Below are positions 1 through 8,517 of a stretch of DNA of 64,000 bases, piece by piece (the first letter of the stretch is position 1; each line of letters opens with the position of its first letter). The stretch covers positions 62,001 to 126,000 of the forward strand of contig NZ_CABPSB010000006.1 of the NCBI RefSeq assembly GCF_902459655.1, written 5' to 3'. The translations under genes were made by a program, and so were the position numbers. Origin of the DNA: Pandoraea anhela. GTDB lineage: Bacteria; Pseudomonadota; Gammaproteobacteria; Burkholderiales; Burkholderiaceae. Below the pieces are notes generated by a model, which ran no database searches, was not told where the DNA came from, and saw nothing but the letters and a program-made list of their open reading frames with translations.

Positions 1-2899
1 ACACTTCGATCACCGCCCCGTTATCCAGCGGATAACGATAGTGACCGTCGGCCAGCGCGCCGATCACGCGGCGCACGGCCGCTTCGGCGTTGTCCTGCAC
101 GTGGTCCATGTAGGCGAGCACGACGTCGCGACCGAAATCGGCCACCATGCGACGCAGTTCGTCGACCCCCTTCTGGTTCGCCGCGACTTGCGCGCGCAGA
201 TCCGCCATGTTCTGGTCGATGTTGCGCGCCGGGTAGCGTGCACCGGCGAGCAACTCGCGCGTTTCACGATCGCGCAGTTCGCCGGCGGCCACGAGTTGCC
301 AGTTGTCGATGAGCACACCTTCCTCCTCGACGTGGGTCGAGTCGGGCGGCATCGAGCCCGGCGTAATGCCGCCGATATCCGCATGGTGACCGCGCGAGCC
401 AACGTAGAACAGCGGTTCGGGCGCGCCGACACGCGTGGCGTCGTCGTCGCTCTTGACGAACACGGGCGTGATCACCGTGACGTCCGGCAAGTGCGTGCCG
501 CCGTGATACGGATCGTTGAGCATGAACACATCGCCTTCGCGCATCTTGCCGCGATTGCGCTCGATCACAGTCTTGATGCTCTCGCCCATCGAGCCGAGGT
601 GCACGGGCATGTGCGGCGCGTTGGCGATGAGATTGCCGTCGCGATCGAACAGTGCGCATGAGAAGTCCAGACGCTCCTTGATGTTCACCGAGTACGCCGT
701 GTTTTGCAGACGCAACCCCATCTGCTCGGCAATCGACATGAAGAGGTTGTTGAAAATTTCCAGGCGTACCGGGTCTGCCTGCGTGCCCAGACCGCGTTGG
801 GTCTCGCGCGGCACCACACGCGTGAGCACGAGATTGCCTTGCCCCGTCATCTGCGCTTGCCAGCCCGGCTCGACCACCGTCGTACCGCTCTTTTCCGCAA
901 CGATGGCGGGACCGTCGATGGTGTCGCCCGCGAGCAGGGTGTCGCGCTCGAACAGCGATGCCTCATGCCAGGCGCCGCCCGCGTAGAGCTTCACCTGATC
1001 CGCCGGCTGCGGCACACCGGAGGTGCGCGCTTGCAGCGGCGTGATATCGACCGGGGCGTCCGACAGGCCGATCGCTTCAACCGACGCCACTTCGACGATC
1101 AGCGCCGCACCGTCCATCAGGAACGAGTAGCGCTGGCGATACGCCGCTTCGAACGCGGCGCGCATTTGTTCGACACTGCCGAACGGCACGGCGATCGCCG
1201 AGTCCGTGCCCGCATAGCGCACGTGAACGCGACGCACCGTCTCGATGCGCGACGGCGGCACACCTTGCGCGAGCAGCACGTTGACCGCTTCGTCCGCGAG
1301 CGCACCGAGGGCGTCTTCCAGCGCGATGAGACCGTCGTTGCCCAGCGGCGCCTCGATCATGCGCTCGCGCATGGCGGTCTGGTCGGCCAGCCCCATGCCG
1401 TACGCCGACAACACACCGGCGAGCGGATGCGCGAAGACCTTGGTCATGCCGAGGGCATCGGCCACGCCGCAGGCGTGCTGACCGCCTGCACCGCCGAACG
1501 TCGTCAGCACGTAACGGCTCACGTCGTGGCCGCGTTGCACCGAGATTTTCTTGATGGCGTTGGCCATTGCGCCGATCGCGATTTCGAGGAAACCTTCCGC
1601 GAGCGCTTCGGGGGTTTGACGACGCCCCGTCGCCTTCTCGATCTCGGCGGCCAGCGCGGTGAACTTCTCGACGACGACGTCGCGATCGAGCGGTTCGTCG
1701 GCGTTCGGGCCGAAGACCTTCGGGAAGTGCGCCGGCTGAATCTTGCCGAGCATGACGTTGCAGTCGGTGACCGCGAGCGGGCCGCCGCGACGATAGGCCG
1801 CCGAGCCCGGGTTCGCGCCGGCCGAGTCCGGCCCCACACGCAAGCGCGTGCCGTCGAACGACAGCACCGAACCGCCACCGGCCGCCACGGTGTGAATGCT
1901 CATCATCGGCGCGCGCATGCGCACACCGGCGACCTGCGTCTCGAACACACGCTCGAACTCGCCGTTGTAGTGCGAAACGTCGGTCGACGTGCCGCCCATA
2001 TCGAAGCCGATCACGCGTTCAAAGCCCGCAGCACTCGAAGCTCGGACCATACCGACGATGCCACCAGCGGGACCCGATAGGATGGCGTCTTTGCCTTGAA
2101 AGTTGTCGGCGCGCGTGAGCCCTCCGCTGCTCTGCATGAATTGCAGATTCACACCGGGCATTTCCTTCGCGACCTGCTCCACATAGCGGCGCAGAATCGG
2201 CGACAGGTACGCGTCGACGACAGTCGTGTCGCCACGCGAGACCAGCTTCATCAACGGCGAGACCTCATGCGACACGGAAATCTGCGCGAAGCCGATGTCG
2301 CACGCCATCGCGGCGAGCTTCTTCTCGTGCAGTTGATAGCGGTAACCGTGCATCAGCACGATGGCGAGCGCACGAATGCCCTTGGCGTAGATGCCTTCGA
2401 GCGCCAGGCGAGCGGCGTCGAGATCGAGCTCGCGCACCACTTCGCCGTGCGCGCCGACACGTTCGTCGACTTCCACGACTTCGGCATACAGCGCTTCGGG
2501 CAGCGCGATATCGAGGTCGAACAGACGCGGACGGTTCTGATACGCGATACGCAGCGCATCGCGAAAGCCATGCGTCGTCACCAGTGCAAGCGGCTCGCCC
2601 TTGCGTTCGAGCAGCGCGTTGGTGGCCACGGTCGTGCCCATCTTCACCATATCCACCAGATCCGGCGTGATCGGCTCACCGGCGGCCAGACCCAGCAGGT
2701 GACGAATACCGGCCACGGCGGCGTCGCGATATTGCTCCGGGTTTTCCGAGAGCAGCTTGTGCGTGACGAGCGAGCCGTCCGGGCGGCGCGCCACGATATC
2801 GGTGAAGGTGCCGCCACGGTCGATCCAGAACTGCCAGCGCGAAGCGGTCTGATGCGCAGGCGCGCGGTTTTGGGCGGAGGGCGTGAGAGCGTTCGTCAT
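1..2899 (-). CDS. 5-oxoprolinase-like HyuA/HyuB fusion (3' end beyond window)
   Basis: The frame is open from an ATG at 2899 down to base 1 with no stop, giving about 966 residues of a family that is normally about 1,200 long, so the C-terminus lies outside the window. The N-terminus carries the actin-like ATPase signature of hydantoinase A ([18 protein letters not shown] at about residues 25-42), then [15 protein letters not shown] and a second phosphate loop [13 protein letters not shown]. The hydantoinase B part starts near residue 720 ([17 protein letters not shown]) and contains [13 protein letters not shown]. Family members hydrolyse 5-oxoproline to glutamate with ATP, or cleave hydantoins. 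The MFS gene 3161-4486 lies upstream in the same direction, 261 bp away. The DUF1445 neighbour at 4802-5623 favours 5-oxoproline as substrate, but N-methylhydantoin or another cyclic amide cannot be excluded. Confidence 0.9.
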   Translation of the reverse strand, partial: MTNALTPSAQNRAPAHQTASRWQFWIDRGGTFTDIVARRPDGSLVTHKLLSENPEQYRDAAVAGIRHLLGLAAGEPITPDLVDMVKMGTTVATNALLERKGEPLALVTTHGFRDALRIAYQNRPRLFDLDIALPEALYAEVVEVDERVGAHGEVVRELDLDAARLALEGIYAKGIRALAIVLMHGYRYQLHEKKLAAMACDIGFAQISVSHEVSPLMKLVSRGDTTVVDAYLSPILRRYVEQVAKEMPGVNLQFMQSSGGLTRADNFQGKDAILSGPAGGIVGMVRASSAAGFERVIGFDMGGTSTDVSHYNGEFERVFETQVAGVRMRAPMMSIHTVAAGGGSVLSFDGTRLRVGPDSAGANPGSAAYRRGGPLAVTDCNVMLGKIQPAHFPKVFGPNADEPLDRDVVVEKFTALAAEIEKATGRRQTPEALAEGFLEIAIGAMANAIKKISVQRGHDVSRYVLTTFGGAGGQHACGVADALGMTKVFAHPLAGVLSAYGMGLADQTAMRERMIEAPLGNDGLIALEDALGALADEAVNVLLAQGVPPSRIETVRRVHVRYAGTDSAIAVPFGSVEQMRAAFEAAYRQRYSFLMDGAALIVEVASVEAIGLSDAPVDITPLQARTSGVPQPADQVKLYAGGAWHEASLFERDTLLAGDTIDGPAIVAEKSGTTVVEPGWQAQMTGQGNLVLTRVVPRETQRGLGTQADPVRLEIFNNLFMSIAEQMGLRLQNTAYSVNIKERLDFSCALFDRDGNLIANAPHMPVHLGSMGESIKTVIERNRGKMREGDVFMLNDPYHGGTHLPDVTVITPVFVKSDDDATRVGAPEPLFYVGSRGHHADIGGITPGSMPPDSTHVEEEGVLIDNWQLVAAGELRDRETRELLAGARYPARNIDQNMADLRAQVAANQKGVDELRRMVADFGRDVVLAYMDHVQDNAEAAVRRVIGALADGHYRYPLDNGAVIEV

Positions 2900-3102
2900 G
2901 GTGTCACTCGCAAAGCAATGGTCAAACGAAAATCGAAAAGGGGGGAACGACACGCGTCGTATCGTCTTGCATCATTCACTTTCATTTCGTAGTCCGAAAC
3001 ACAGGACGCACGAATCCCGGCGTGGATCCGTTCGGCATTACCGGACGAATCCGCACACTAGCGACGTCGCTATCGGGAAAGATTCAACAGAGCGTATCGG
3101 AC

Positions 3103-3122
3103 GCGGCAGCGACGGCTGCCGC
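3103..3122 (-). terminator. GC-rich hairpin between MFS gene and oxoprolinase gene
   Basis: Arms 3103-3110 (GCGGCAGC) and 3115-3122 are perfectly complementary around the loop GACG, 39 bp after the stop of the MFS gene. There is no clear U-tract on either strand, so this may be an attenuating or processing hairpin rather than a full intrinsic terminator. The rest of 2900-3160 shows nothing else I can assign. Confidence 0.3.
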
Positions 3123-3160
3123 GGTGATTCATTGGCACATGGGGTGCGGTCTTGCGTCGA

Positions 3161-4486
3161 TCAGTGCGTGCGCGTCTCGAGCGATTCGAGTTCGCGACCG
3201 CGCGTCTCGGGCAGCGTCAGCGCGGCGAGGATCAGCACGCCGTAGGCCACACCGGCGAAGATACCGATCGTCGTGCCCAGACCGTACTCCTTGGAGAGCA
3301 TGCCGATCAGGAACGGGAACAGGGCGCCGACAGCACGACCGACGTTGTAGCAGAAGCCCTGGCCGGAGCCGCGAACGCGCGTCGGGAACAGTTCCGTCAG
3401 AAACGCGCCCATACCGCTGAAGATGCCCGAAGCGAAGAAGCCGAGCGGGAAGCCGAGCCAGAACATGGCGCCATCGGTCAGCGGCAGCGAGGTGTACGAG
3501 AAAGCGATCACCATCGAGCCCACGGCGAACAGGATGAAGTTCGGCTTGCGACCCAGACGATCCGTCAGATACGAGCTGGCCAGATAGCCGACCCACGAAC
3601 CGAAGATGATCATCGCGAGGTAGCCGCCCGTACCCATGACCGTGAGGTGACGCTCCGTCTTCAGGAACGTGGGCAGCCACGTCGTGATCGCGTAGTAACC
3701 GCCTTGTGCGCCGGTCGTGAGCAGAGCGGCACGGATCGTCGTCGAGAGCAGCGCCGGGCTGAAGATCGCGGCCAGACTGGGGGCGTCATCCGACTTCGCC
3801 TGCTTGGCCTTTTCCTTCTGATACACCTCCGGCTCTTGCACGTAGCGACGAATGAACACCACCAGCAGCGCGGGCAACAGACCGATCAGGAACAGGGCGC
3901 GCCAGGCGAGATCACCGGGCAACAGCGAGAACAGCACCGAGTACAGAATCGCGGTCAGACCCCAGCCGATGGCCCAACCCGATTGCACGAGGCCCACGGC
4001 TTTGCCGCGATCGCGGGCACGGATCACTTCACCGATGAGCACGGCGCCGGCCGTCCACTCGCCGCCGAAGCCGAAGCCCATGAGCGCACGTGCGACGAGC
4101 AGCTGATGGTAGTTCTGCGCGAGACCGCACAGCCCGGTGAACACGGCGAACCACAGCACGGTGAGTTGCAGCGTGCGCACGCGACCGATGCGATCCGACA
4201 GAATGCCGGCGACCCAACCGCCGAGGGCGGACGCGAGCAGCGTGAGCGTGCCGATGAAGCCCGCATCGGCGAGGCTGATGCCCCACGTCGCGACAAGCGT
4301 CGGAATGACGAAGCTCAGCATCTGGGTATCCATGCCGTCGAGCATGTAACCGACTTTGCAGCTCCAGAACGCGCGCTTTTCGCGCGGCGTGGCGTCGCCG
4401 TACCAGCCGAACAGGCTGCCGCCAGCTTCCGCGGGGGCGGAGGCATTCGTCGCTGTGGGGGGCGCGAGTGGGGTTTTGCTTTCCAT
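3161..4486 (-). CDS. MFS transporter, aromatic/organic acid:H+ symporter type
   Basis: The 441-residue protein has about 12 hydrophobic segments and the MFS loop 2-3 signature GILSDRIGRVRTLQLT at about residues 95-110, repeated in the second half as LTDRLGRKPNF. The central loop between helices 6 and 7 is hydrophilic (EVYQKEKAKQAKSDD). The cytoplasmic N-terminus ends in REKRAFWSCKVGYMLDGMD, as in sialate/aromatic-acid/lactate (SHS/JEN) carriers. It is inner-membrane and proton coupled by family. It is transcribed towards the oxoprolinase-like gene and away from the DUF1445 gene's 3' end, so it may import the substrate of that enzyme. The actual substrate is not readable from sequence. Confidence 0.85.
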   Translation of the reverse strand: MESKTPLAPPTATNASAPAEAGGSLFGWYGDATPREKRAFWSCKVGYMLDGMDTQMLSFVIPTLVATWGISLADAGFIGTLTLLASALGGWVAGILSDRIGRVRTLQLTVLWFAVFTGLCGLAQNYHQLLVARALMGFGFGGEWTAGAVLIGEVIRARDRGKAVGLVQSGWAIGWGLTAILYSVLFSLLPGDLAWRALFLIGLLPALLVVFIRRYVQEPEVYQKEKAKQAKSDDAPSLAAIFSPALLSTTIRAALLTTGAQGGYYAITTWLPTFLKTERHLTVMGTGGYLAMIIFGSWVGYLASSYLTDRLGRKPNFILFAVGSMVIAFSYTSLPLTDGAMFWLGFPLGFFASGIFSGMGAFLTELFPTRVRGSGQGFCYNVGRAVGALFPFLIGMLSKEYGLGTTIGIFAGVAYGVLILAALTLPETRGRELESLETRTH

Positions 4487-4801
4487 GAGAAAAAGGCTCC
4501 GGTGATGTCCTGACTTGCCGTGTGGTGCACTCGGACCGCGCTCGTCCGACCGGCGTGAGCCGTCACCGGCGAATGATCGCCGGCAATAGTTCTCCCGCCG
4601 CTGCCGTCATGGCGCGGTTCTTTTGTTAAAACGTGATACTTGTTGACGCAGGTGTTGCAAGGGCAGACGTGATGCGAAGACGCGCATCCGGAAGCGAACG
4701 CATCACGTCGAATACGTTGTGCAAAAACGTCGAAACCTCACTGGCGACGTCAGCGGGCGCGGCCGATCATGCGCACGACCCGGGGCACGCCGTGTCCGCC
4801 A
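4487..4801. promoter_or_regulatory. Intergenic leader of the MFS gene
   Basis: This 315-bp gap separates the stop of the DUF1445 gene from the MFS start. It holds a 7-bp inverted repeat, 4566-4572 (CCGGCGA) and 4577-4583, about 80 bp before the MFS ATG, which could be an operator or small hairpin. An A/T-richer patch at 4620-4645 could contain a promoter, but no convincing -35/-10 pair is visible. No gene is supported here. Confidence 0.25.
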
Positions 4802-5623
4802 TCAGAAGACGGCCAGCGAGGCGTTCGGGATATCCGTCATCAGCATGTAGCCCGGACGATGTGCAATCGCGAGCGGCAGCTTCGCGCCCATGAGCGCCGT
4901 CTGCGGGGTCACGCCGCAGGCCCAGTACACCGGCAGTTCGACTTCGCGAAGGGTTACGGCGTCGCCGAAGTCGGGCTTGGACAGGTCCGCGATGCCCAGC
5001 TCGGCCGGGTCGCCGATATGGATCGGTGCGCCATGCACGCCGGGGAAACGCGACGTGATCTGCACGGCGCGAATCGCGTCGGCCCCCTTCATCGGGCGCA
5101 TCGATACGACCAGCTCGCCACCGAACTTGCCCACGCGCTGATTCGCGATCTTCGTGCGGTACATCGGCACGTTACAGCCTTCTTCGACGTGACGCAGCGG
5201 GATGCCTGCCTTGGCCAGCATGTCCTCGAACGAGAACGAGCAGCCGATGGCAAACACCACGAAATCGCTCTGCCAGAACTCGGCGAGATTATCGACCTGC
5301 ACATCGAGCTTGCCGTCGCGATAGACGTTGTAGCCAGGTACGTCGGTACGAATGTCGACCTCACGGCCCAGCGACGGCACGTGCCACTGGCCCGGCTCGC
5401 CCACGCCCAACAACGGGCACGCCTTCGGATTGCTCTGGCAGAAACGCAGGAAGTCATGCGCATGCGCCACCGGCAGGATAGCGAGATTCGCCTGCGCGAA
5501 GTCGCCGCAATAGCCGGCGGTCGGTCCACGGAACTGCGCCGAGCGCACGGCCTGACGGAATTCGTAAGGCGTGATGGTCTCGCGTTGCGAAGTGAAATCG
5601 TGCGGCGTGGCTCGATGGTTCAT
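4802..5623 (-). CDS. DUF1445 family protein (putative hydro-lyase / D-glutamate cyclase-like)
   Basis: The 273-residue protein starts at the ATG at 5623 ([10 protein letters not shown]); an ATG at 5662 adds 13 unconserved-looking residues. It has the DUF1445 hallmarks: an early FRG-x-TAGY segment, [23 protein letters not shown] in the middle, [11 protein letters not shown], and a C-terminal [13 protein letters not shown]. The family (B. subtilis YcsI, one domain of mammalian D-glutamate cyclase) is annotated as a putative hydro-lyase. In Bacillus it lies beside 5-oxoprolinase genes, and the D-glutamate cyclase enzyme interconverts D-glutamate and 5-oxo-D-proline. Its location near an oxoprolinase-like gene supports a 5-oxoproline role. 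It is divergent from the LysR gene at 5840. Confidence 0.88.
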   Translation of the reverse strand: MNHRATPHDFTSQRETITPYEFRQAVRSAQFRGPTAGYCGDFAQANLAILPVAHAHDFLRFCQSNPKACPLLGVGEPGQWHVPSLGREVDIRTDVPGYNVYRDGKLDVQVDNLAEFWQSDFVVFAIGCSFSFEDMLAKAGIPLRHVEEGCNVPMYRTKIANQRVGKFGGELVVSMRPMKGADAIRAVQITSRFPGVHGAPIHIGDPAELGIADLSKPDFGDAVTLREVELPVYWACGVTPQTALMGAKLPLAIAHRPGYMLMTDIPNASLAVF

Positions 5624-5739
5624 GACAGATCCGGCGTTTGGGGGGAGATGCCATGGCGGCATCGGATAGGCAGAAGCATAGAAAGAAAAAAAATTTATCG
5701 CTAACGAGTTTTTGTTCGCATCGCCGTATAGAATTTCTT

Positions 5740-5770
5740 AACGACTTCGGGGGTTTTCCCGAGGTTCGTT
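5740..5770. promoter_or_regulatory. Inverted repeat in the DUF1445/LysR divergent promoter region
   Basis: Arms AACGA (5740-5744) and TCGTT (5766-5770), with inner arms TCGGG and CCCGA, form an interrupted dyad of about 31 bp in the 216-bp divergent region. It sits about 70 bp before the LysR start and about 115 bp before the DUF1445 start. LysR regulators usually bind such interrupted dyads between divergent genes. The flanks (5685-5740 and 5770-5785) are A/T-rich and could hold the promoters. Confidence 0.4.
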
Positions 5771-5839
5771 GCATTTATTTTCACTGCCCCGTTCACCGTA
5801 CATTGTGGGTTTTGGGCAGCTTCCCGGCTTGCAGACCCC

Positions 5840-6772
5840 ATGAATACGCGCTTTCTCGAAACCTTCGTCACGCTCGCGGTGCTGCGCAACTTCCGGGCGA
5901 CGGCCGCCGCATTGCACGCGACCCCGGCCGCCATCTCGCAACGGCTCAAGGTGCTCGAAGAAGAGTTGAAGACGGAACTCGTCGACCGCGAAAGCCGCGA
6001 GTTTCGTCTCACGCCGAACGGCGAGTATCTGCTGGGGTATGCGAAGGCGGTGGTGGAAGCGGCGCGGCGCCTGCAAGCCGCAGCCTCCGGCGAGAGCACG
6101 CTGCGTGGACGACTGCGGCTCGGCGTGATCGAGACCGTCGTGCATAGCTGGCTGCCGCACTATCTGCGACGCCTAGCGGCCGACTATCCCACGCTCGAAG
6201 TCGAATTGACGGTCGACGTCTCCGTGCAGTTACAGCGCCGTCTGATGGCCGACGAACTCGATCTGATCATTCGTGTGGAAGGCAGCGACGACAGCAGCGT
6301 GGTGTGCAACGCGCTCGCCAACTATCCGGTGCATTGGATTGCGCGCAAGGGAATGTTCCCGAACCCGCGCAGCGGACTTGCGAAGCAAGTGCTTCAGCAC
6401 CCGATCCTGACCTATGGACGCGGCACTGCGCCCCATCGTGCGCTCGAAGACATCGTGGCGAAGCTCGCGGGGGTGCACGGTGTGCCGCTGTCGGAAACGC
6501 GCGTGACCGGGTCGCCGTCGATCGCCGTGATCGTGCAACTCGTGCGCGACGGTTTCGGCGTAGCGGCGATTCCGCGGCTGTTCGTCGATACGCTGATCGC
6601 GAATGGCGAAGTGGTGGAGTTGCCGTTGCAGCCGGCGCCGCCGTCCATCGTCGTGTCGATGTCGCGACGCGCCGATGCACCGCTCTTCGTGCACGGCGCC
6701 GCGACCGCCGCACGCACGGCGTGCGCCGAGTACTGCCAGAAGAGCGATCGTCGTCTGGTGGAATTGCTGTGA
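5840..6772 (+). CDS. LysR-family transcriptional regulator
   Basis: The 310-residue protein has an N-terminal winged helix-turn-helix (about residues 1-60; FRATAAALHATPAAISQRLKV is the HTH), a linker helix and a periplasmic-binding-like effector domain starting at LRLGVIETVVHSWLP (about residue 94). Length is normal for the family. It is divergent from the DUF1445 gene and so probably controls that gene, perhaps the MFS and oxoprolinase-like genes as well, and itself. The effector is unknown; a 5-oxoproline- or glutamate-related compound would fit the neighbours. It ends 20 bp before the convergent cytochrome oxidase subunit IV gene. Confidence 0.93.
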   Translation: MNTRFLETFVTLAVLRNFRATAAALHATPAAISQRLKVLEEELKTELVDRESREFRLTPNGEYLLGYAKAVVEAARRLQAAASGESTLRGRLRLGVIETVVHSWLPHYLRRLAADYPTLEVELTVDVSVQLQRRLMADELDLIIRVEGSDDSSVVCNALANYPVHWIARKGMFPNPRSGLAKQVLQHPILTYGRGTAPHRALEDIVAKLAGVHGVPLSETRVTGSPSIAVIVQLVRDGFGVAAIPRLFVDTLIANGEVVELPLQPAPPSIVVSMSRRADAPLFVHGAATAARTACAEYCQKSDRRLVELL

Positions 6773-6792
6773 GGGCGTGAGACGTCGGCGAT

Positions 6793-7140
6793 TCAGCGGA
6801 AATGCGCCAGGCGCGTGACGAACGTGAAGTCGGCTTCCGCCGCCATCAACGACATCAACACGAGCAGCGCCAGCGGCGGAATCAGAATCGCGTAGACGAG
6901 CGCAAGACGCTCCCATCGCATGTGCATGAACACGGCGACGATCAGCCCGGCCTTGGCGATCATCAGCACGAGAATCAGTCCCCATCGCAACACGCCTTGC
7001 AGATTCGCGTAGTCGACGAGATACGAAAACGTCGAGAGCACGAACAACAGCCCCCATACCTTCAGATAGAGACCGACGGCGTGTTGCTGCCCGGCGGGTT
7101 CGCCCGCCGCCGCGCCGGCAGATACCGTAGAGGATTTCAT
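6793..7140 (-). CDS. Cytochrome c oxidase subunit IV family protein
   Basis: This 115-residue protein has three hydrophobic helices. It includes the typical MIAKAGLIVAVFMHMRWE segment of the prokaryotic cytochrome c oxidase subunit IV family, where this helix packs on subunit I/III and aids assembly. The ATG at 7140 lies 8 bp after the stop of the subunit III gene, so it is the last gene of the oxidase operon. A longer open frame upstream (to 7737) is the antisense-like continuation inside the subunit III gene and is not coding. Confidence 0.88.
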   Translation of the reverse strand: MKSSTVSAGAAAGEPAGQQHAVGLYLKVWGLLFVLSTFSYLVDYANLQGVLRWGLILVLMIAKAGLIVAVFMHMRWERLALVYAILIPPLALLVLMSLMAAEADFTFVTRLAHFR

Positions 7141-7148
7141 CGCTCCTC

Positions 7149-7838
7149 CTACCAGAGATAGAACAGCGCAAAGATGAACACCCACACGAGATCGACGAAG
7201 TGCCAGTACAGGCCGGCGATCTCCACCAGTTCGTAGTTGCCGCGTCGCTCCAGCGTACCGTTGAGCACGTTGCGCATGACGCTCAGCAGATAAATCACAC
7301 CGGCACTCACATGCAGCCCGTGAAAGCCGGTAATCATGAAGAAGCACGCACCGAACTGCGATGCGCCCATCGCGTTGTCCCATGGACGAATGCCTTCGTG
7401 CACGATCAGATTCGTCCACTCGAACGCTTGCATGCCGACGAAAGCGATGCCGAAATATGCCGTCGCCAGCAGGCAGGCAGCGGTCTTGTCGCGGTCGCGT
7501 CGATAGCCGTAATTCACCGCCATCGCCATCGTGCCGCTGCTCGTGATCAGCACGAACGTCATGATCGCGATGAGCAACAGCGGCACCGGATGACCATTCA
7601 CGCTGAGCGCGAAAATCTCTGCGGGATTCGGCCATGGCTCGGTCGTCGACATGCGCACCGTCATGTAGCCGATAAGGAAGCTGCTGAACACGAAGGTGTC
7701 CGAGAGCAGGAAGATCCACATCATCGCCTTGCCCCACGGCACGCGGAACGTGGCGCGATCTCCTGCCCAGTCGGTGACCACGCCGCGCCAGCCGTCGGGT
7801 GGCTCGGCAGGCGAGGCGACAGACGATGACGTATTCAC
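7149..7838 (-). CDS. Haem-copper oxidase subunit III (CtaE-like)
   Basis: The 229-residue protein has five to seven transmembrane helices. Family features are FLLSDTFVFSSFLIGY in the first helix, FHGLHVSAGVIYL with the conserved histidines, and the terminal HFVDLVWVFIFALFYLW. Subunit III stabilises subunit I and the D-channel entrance of the terminal oxidase in the inner membrane. It is 37 bp downstream of a second subunit III-like gene and 8 bp upstream of subunit IV. Confidence 0.92.
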   Translation of the reverse strand: MNTSSSVASPAEPPDGWRGVVTDWAGDRATFRVPWGKAMMWIFLLSDTFVFSSFLIGYMTVRMSTTEPWPNPAEIFALSVNGHPVPLLLIAIMTFVLITSSGTMAMAVNYGYRRDRDKTAACLLATAYFGIAFVGMQAFEWTNLIVHEGIRPWDNAMGASQFGACFFMITGFHGLHVSAGVIYLLSVMRNVLNGTLERRGNYELVEIAGLYWHFVDLVWVFIFALFYLW

Positions 7839-7875
7839 GATGCGACTCCTCTTTGCGACGTCCTACGCCTGCAGA

Positions 7876-8517
7876 TCAGGACCCGACGCCGGTGCCGCAC
7901 AGACGCTGCGCGATCTCGGGTGTCAGGTTGACGATGGCCGCGAACAGCACCACCCAAAGCACGAACAGGAAGTGCCAGTACTGCGCCGTGAGCGACAGCC
8001 GCTGCGCGCGCGCGACGTGCGTCATGCGGTGCGACGCGAGCAACGCCCACGCCACCACGCCGCCGCACAGGTGCAACGCATGCAGACCGGTGAGCAGAAA
8101 GAAAAAGCTGTTGGCCGGGTTGCCGCTCACGCCATAGCTACGACTGGCAAGATCGTGCCAGACCCACAACTGACCGGCCACGAAGGCCAGCGCCAATGCG
8201 CCGGCGAGCCCCCAGTCGCGCCGGGAACGACGCAGCTCCCCGCGACGGGCCTGAGAGGCCGAGGACTGCATCACGATGCAAGCGGCGGCCAGTACCCCGG
8301 TCGTCACCCAGAGCGCATCGACGGGCGGCAGCGGACGCCAGTCGCCAAGACTCATGCGCATCACATAAGCCACCAGCATCAACCCGAAGAGCATGCCGAT
8401 CACGCCCATGAGCCACCAGAGCGCGATCTGCGACGCCGAAAGCCGACGCGGCTGCGCCACGGGCGCCCCGCCGGACGGTAGGGGAGGTATCGGTGGCCAG
8501 GACGGAACGGGTCTCAT
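7876..8517 (-). CDS. Second cytochrome c oxidase subunit III-like protein
   Basis: The start ATG at 8517 overlaps the stop of the subunit I gene by 4 bp. The 213-residue product has about five hydrophobic helices and the subunit III signature LLTGLHALHLCGGVVAW, then YWHFLFVLWVVLFAAI at the C-terminus. It is more divergent than the following subunit III protein and starts with a proline-rich cytosolic segment. Two subunit III-type genes in one oxidase operon may act together as a split or paired subunit III. Its precise role is inference. Confidence 0.85.
   Translation of the reverse strand: MRPVPSWPPIPPLPSGGAPVAQPRRLSASQIALWWLMGVIGMLFGLMLVAYVMRMSLGDWRPLPPVDALWVTTGVLAAACIVMQSSASQARRGELRRSRRDWGLAGALALAFVAGQLWVWHDLASRSYGVSGNPANSFFFLLTGLHALHLCGGVVAWALLASHRMTHVARAQRLSLTAQYWHFLFVLWVVLFAAIVNLTPEIAQRLCGTGVGS

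Noticed and set aside
704-2080. Plus-strand open frame of 458 residues (and similar ones at 3152-4513, 8898-10652, 20981-22594)
   Set aside because: All are shadows of clear minus-strand genes (oxoprolinase-like, MFS, ctaD, ThDP enzyme) with Arg/His-rich, domain-free products.
5740-5770. Inverted repeat as an intrinsic terminator
   Set aside because: It lies between two divergent starts, where a terminator would have no role, and has no proper U-tract; a regulator site is more sensible.
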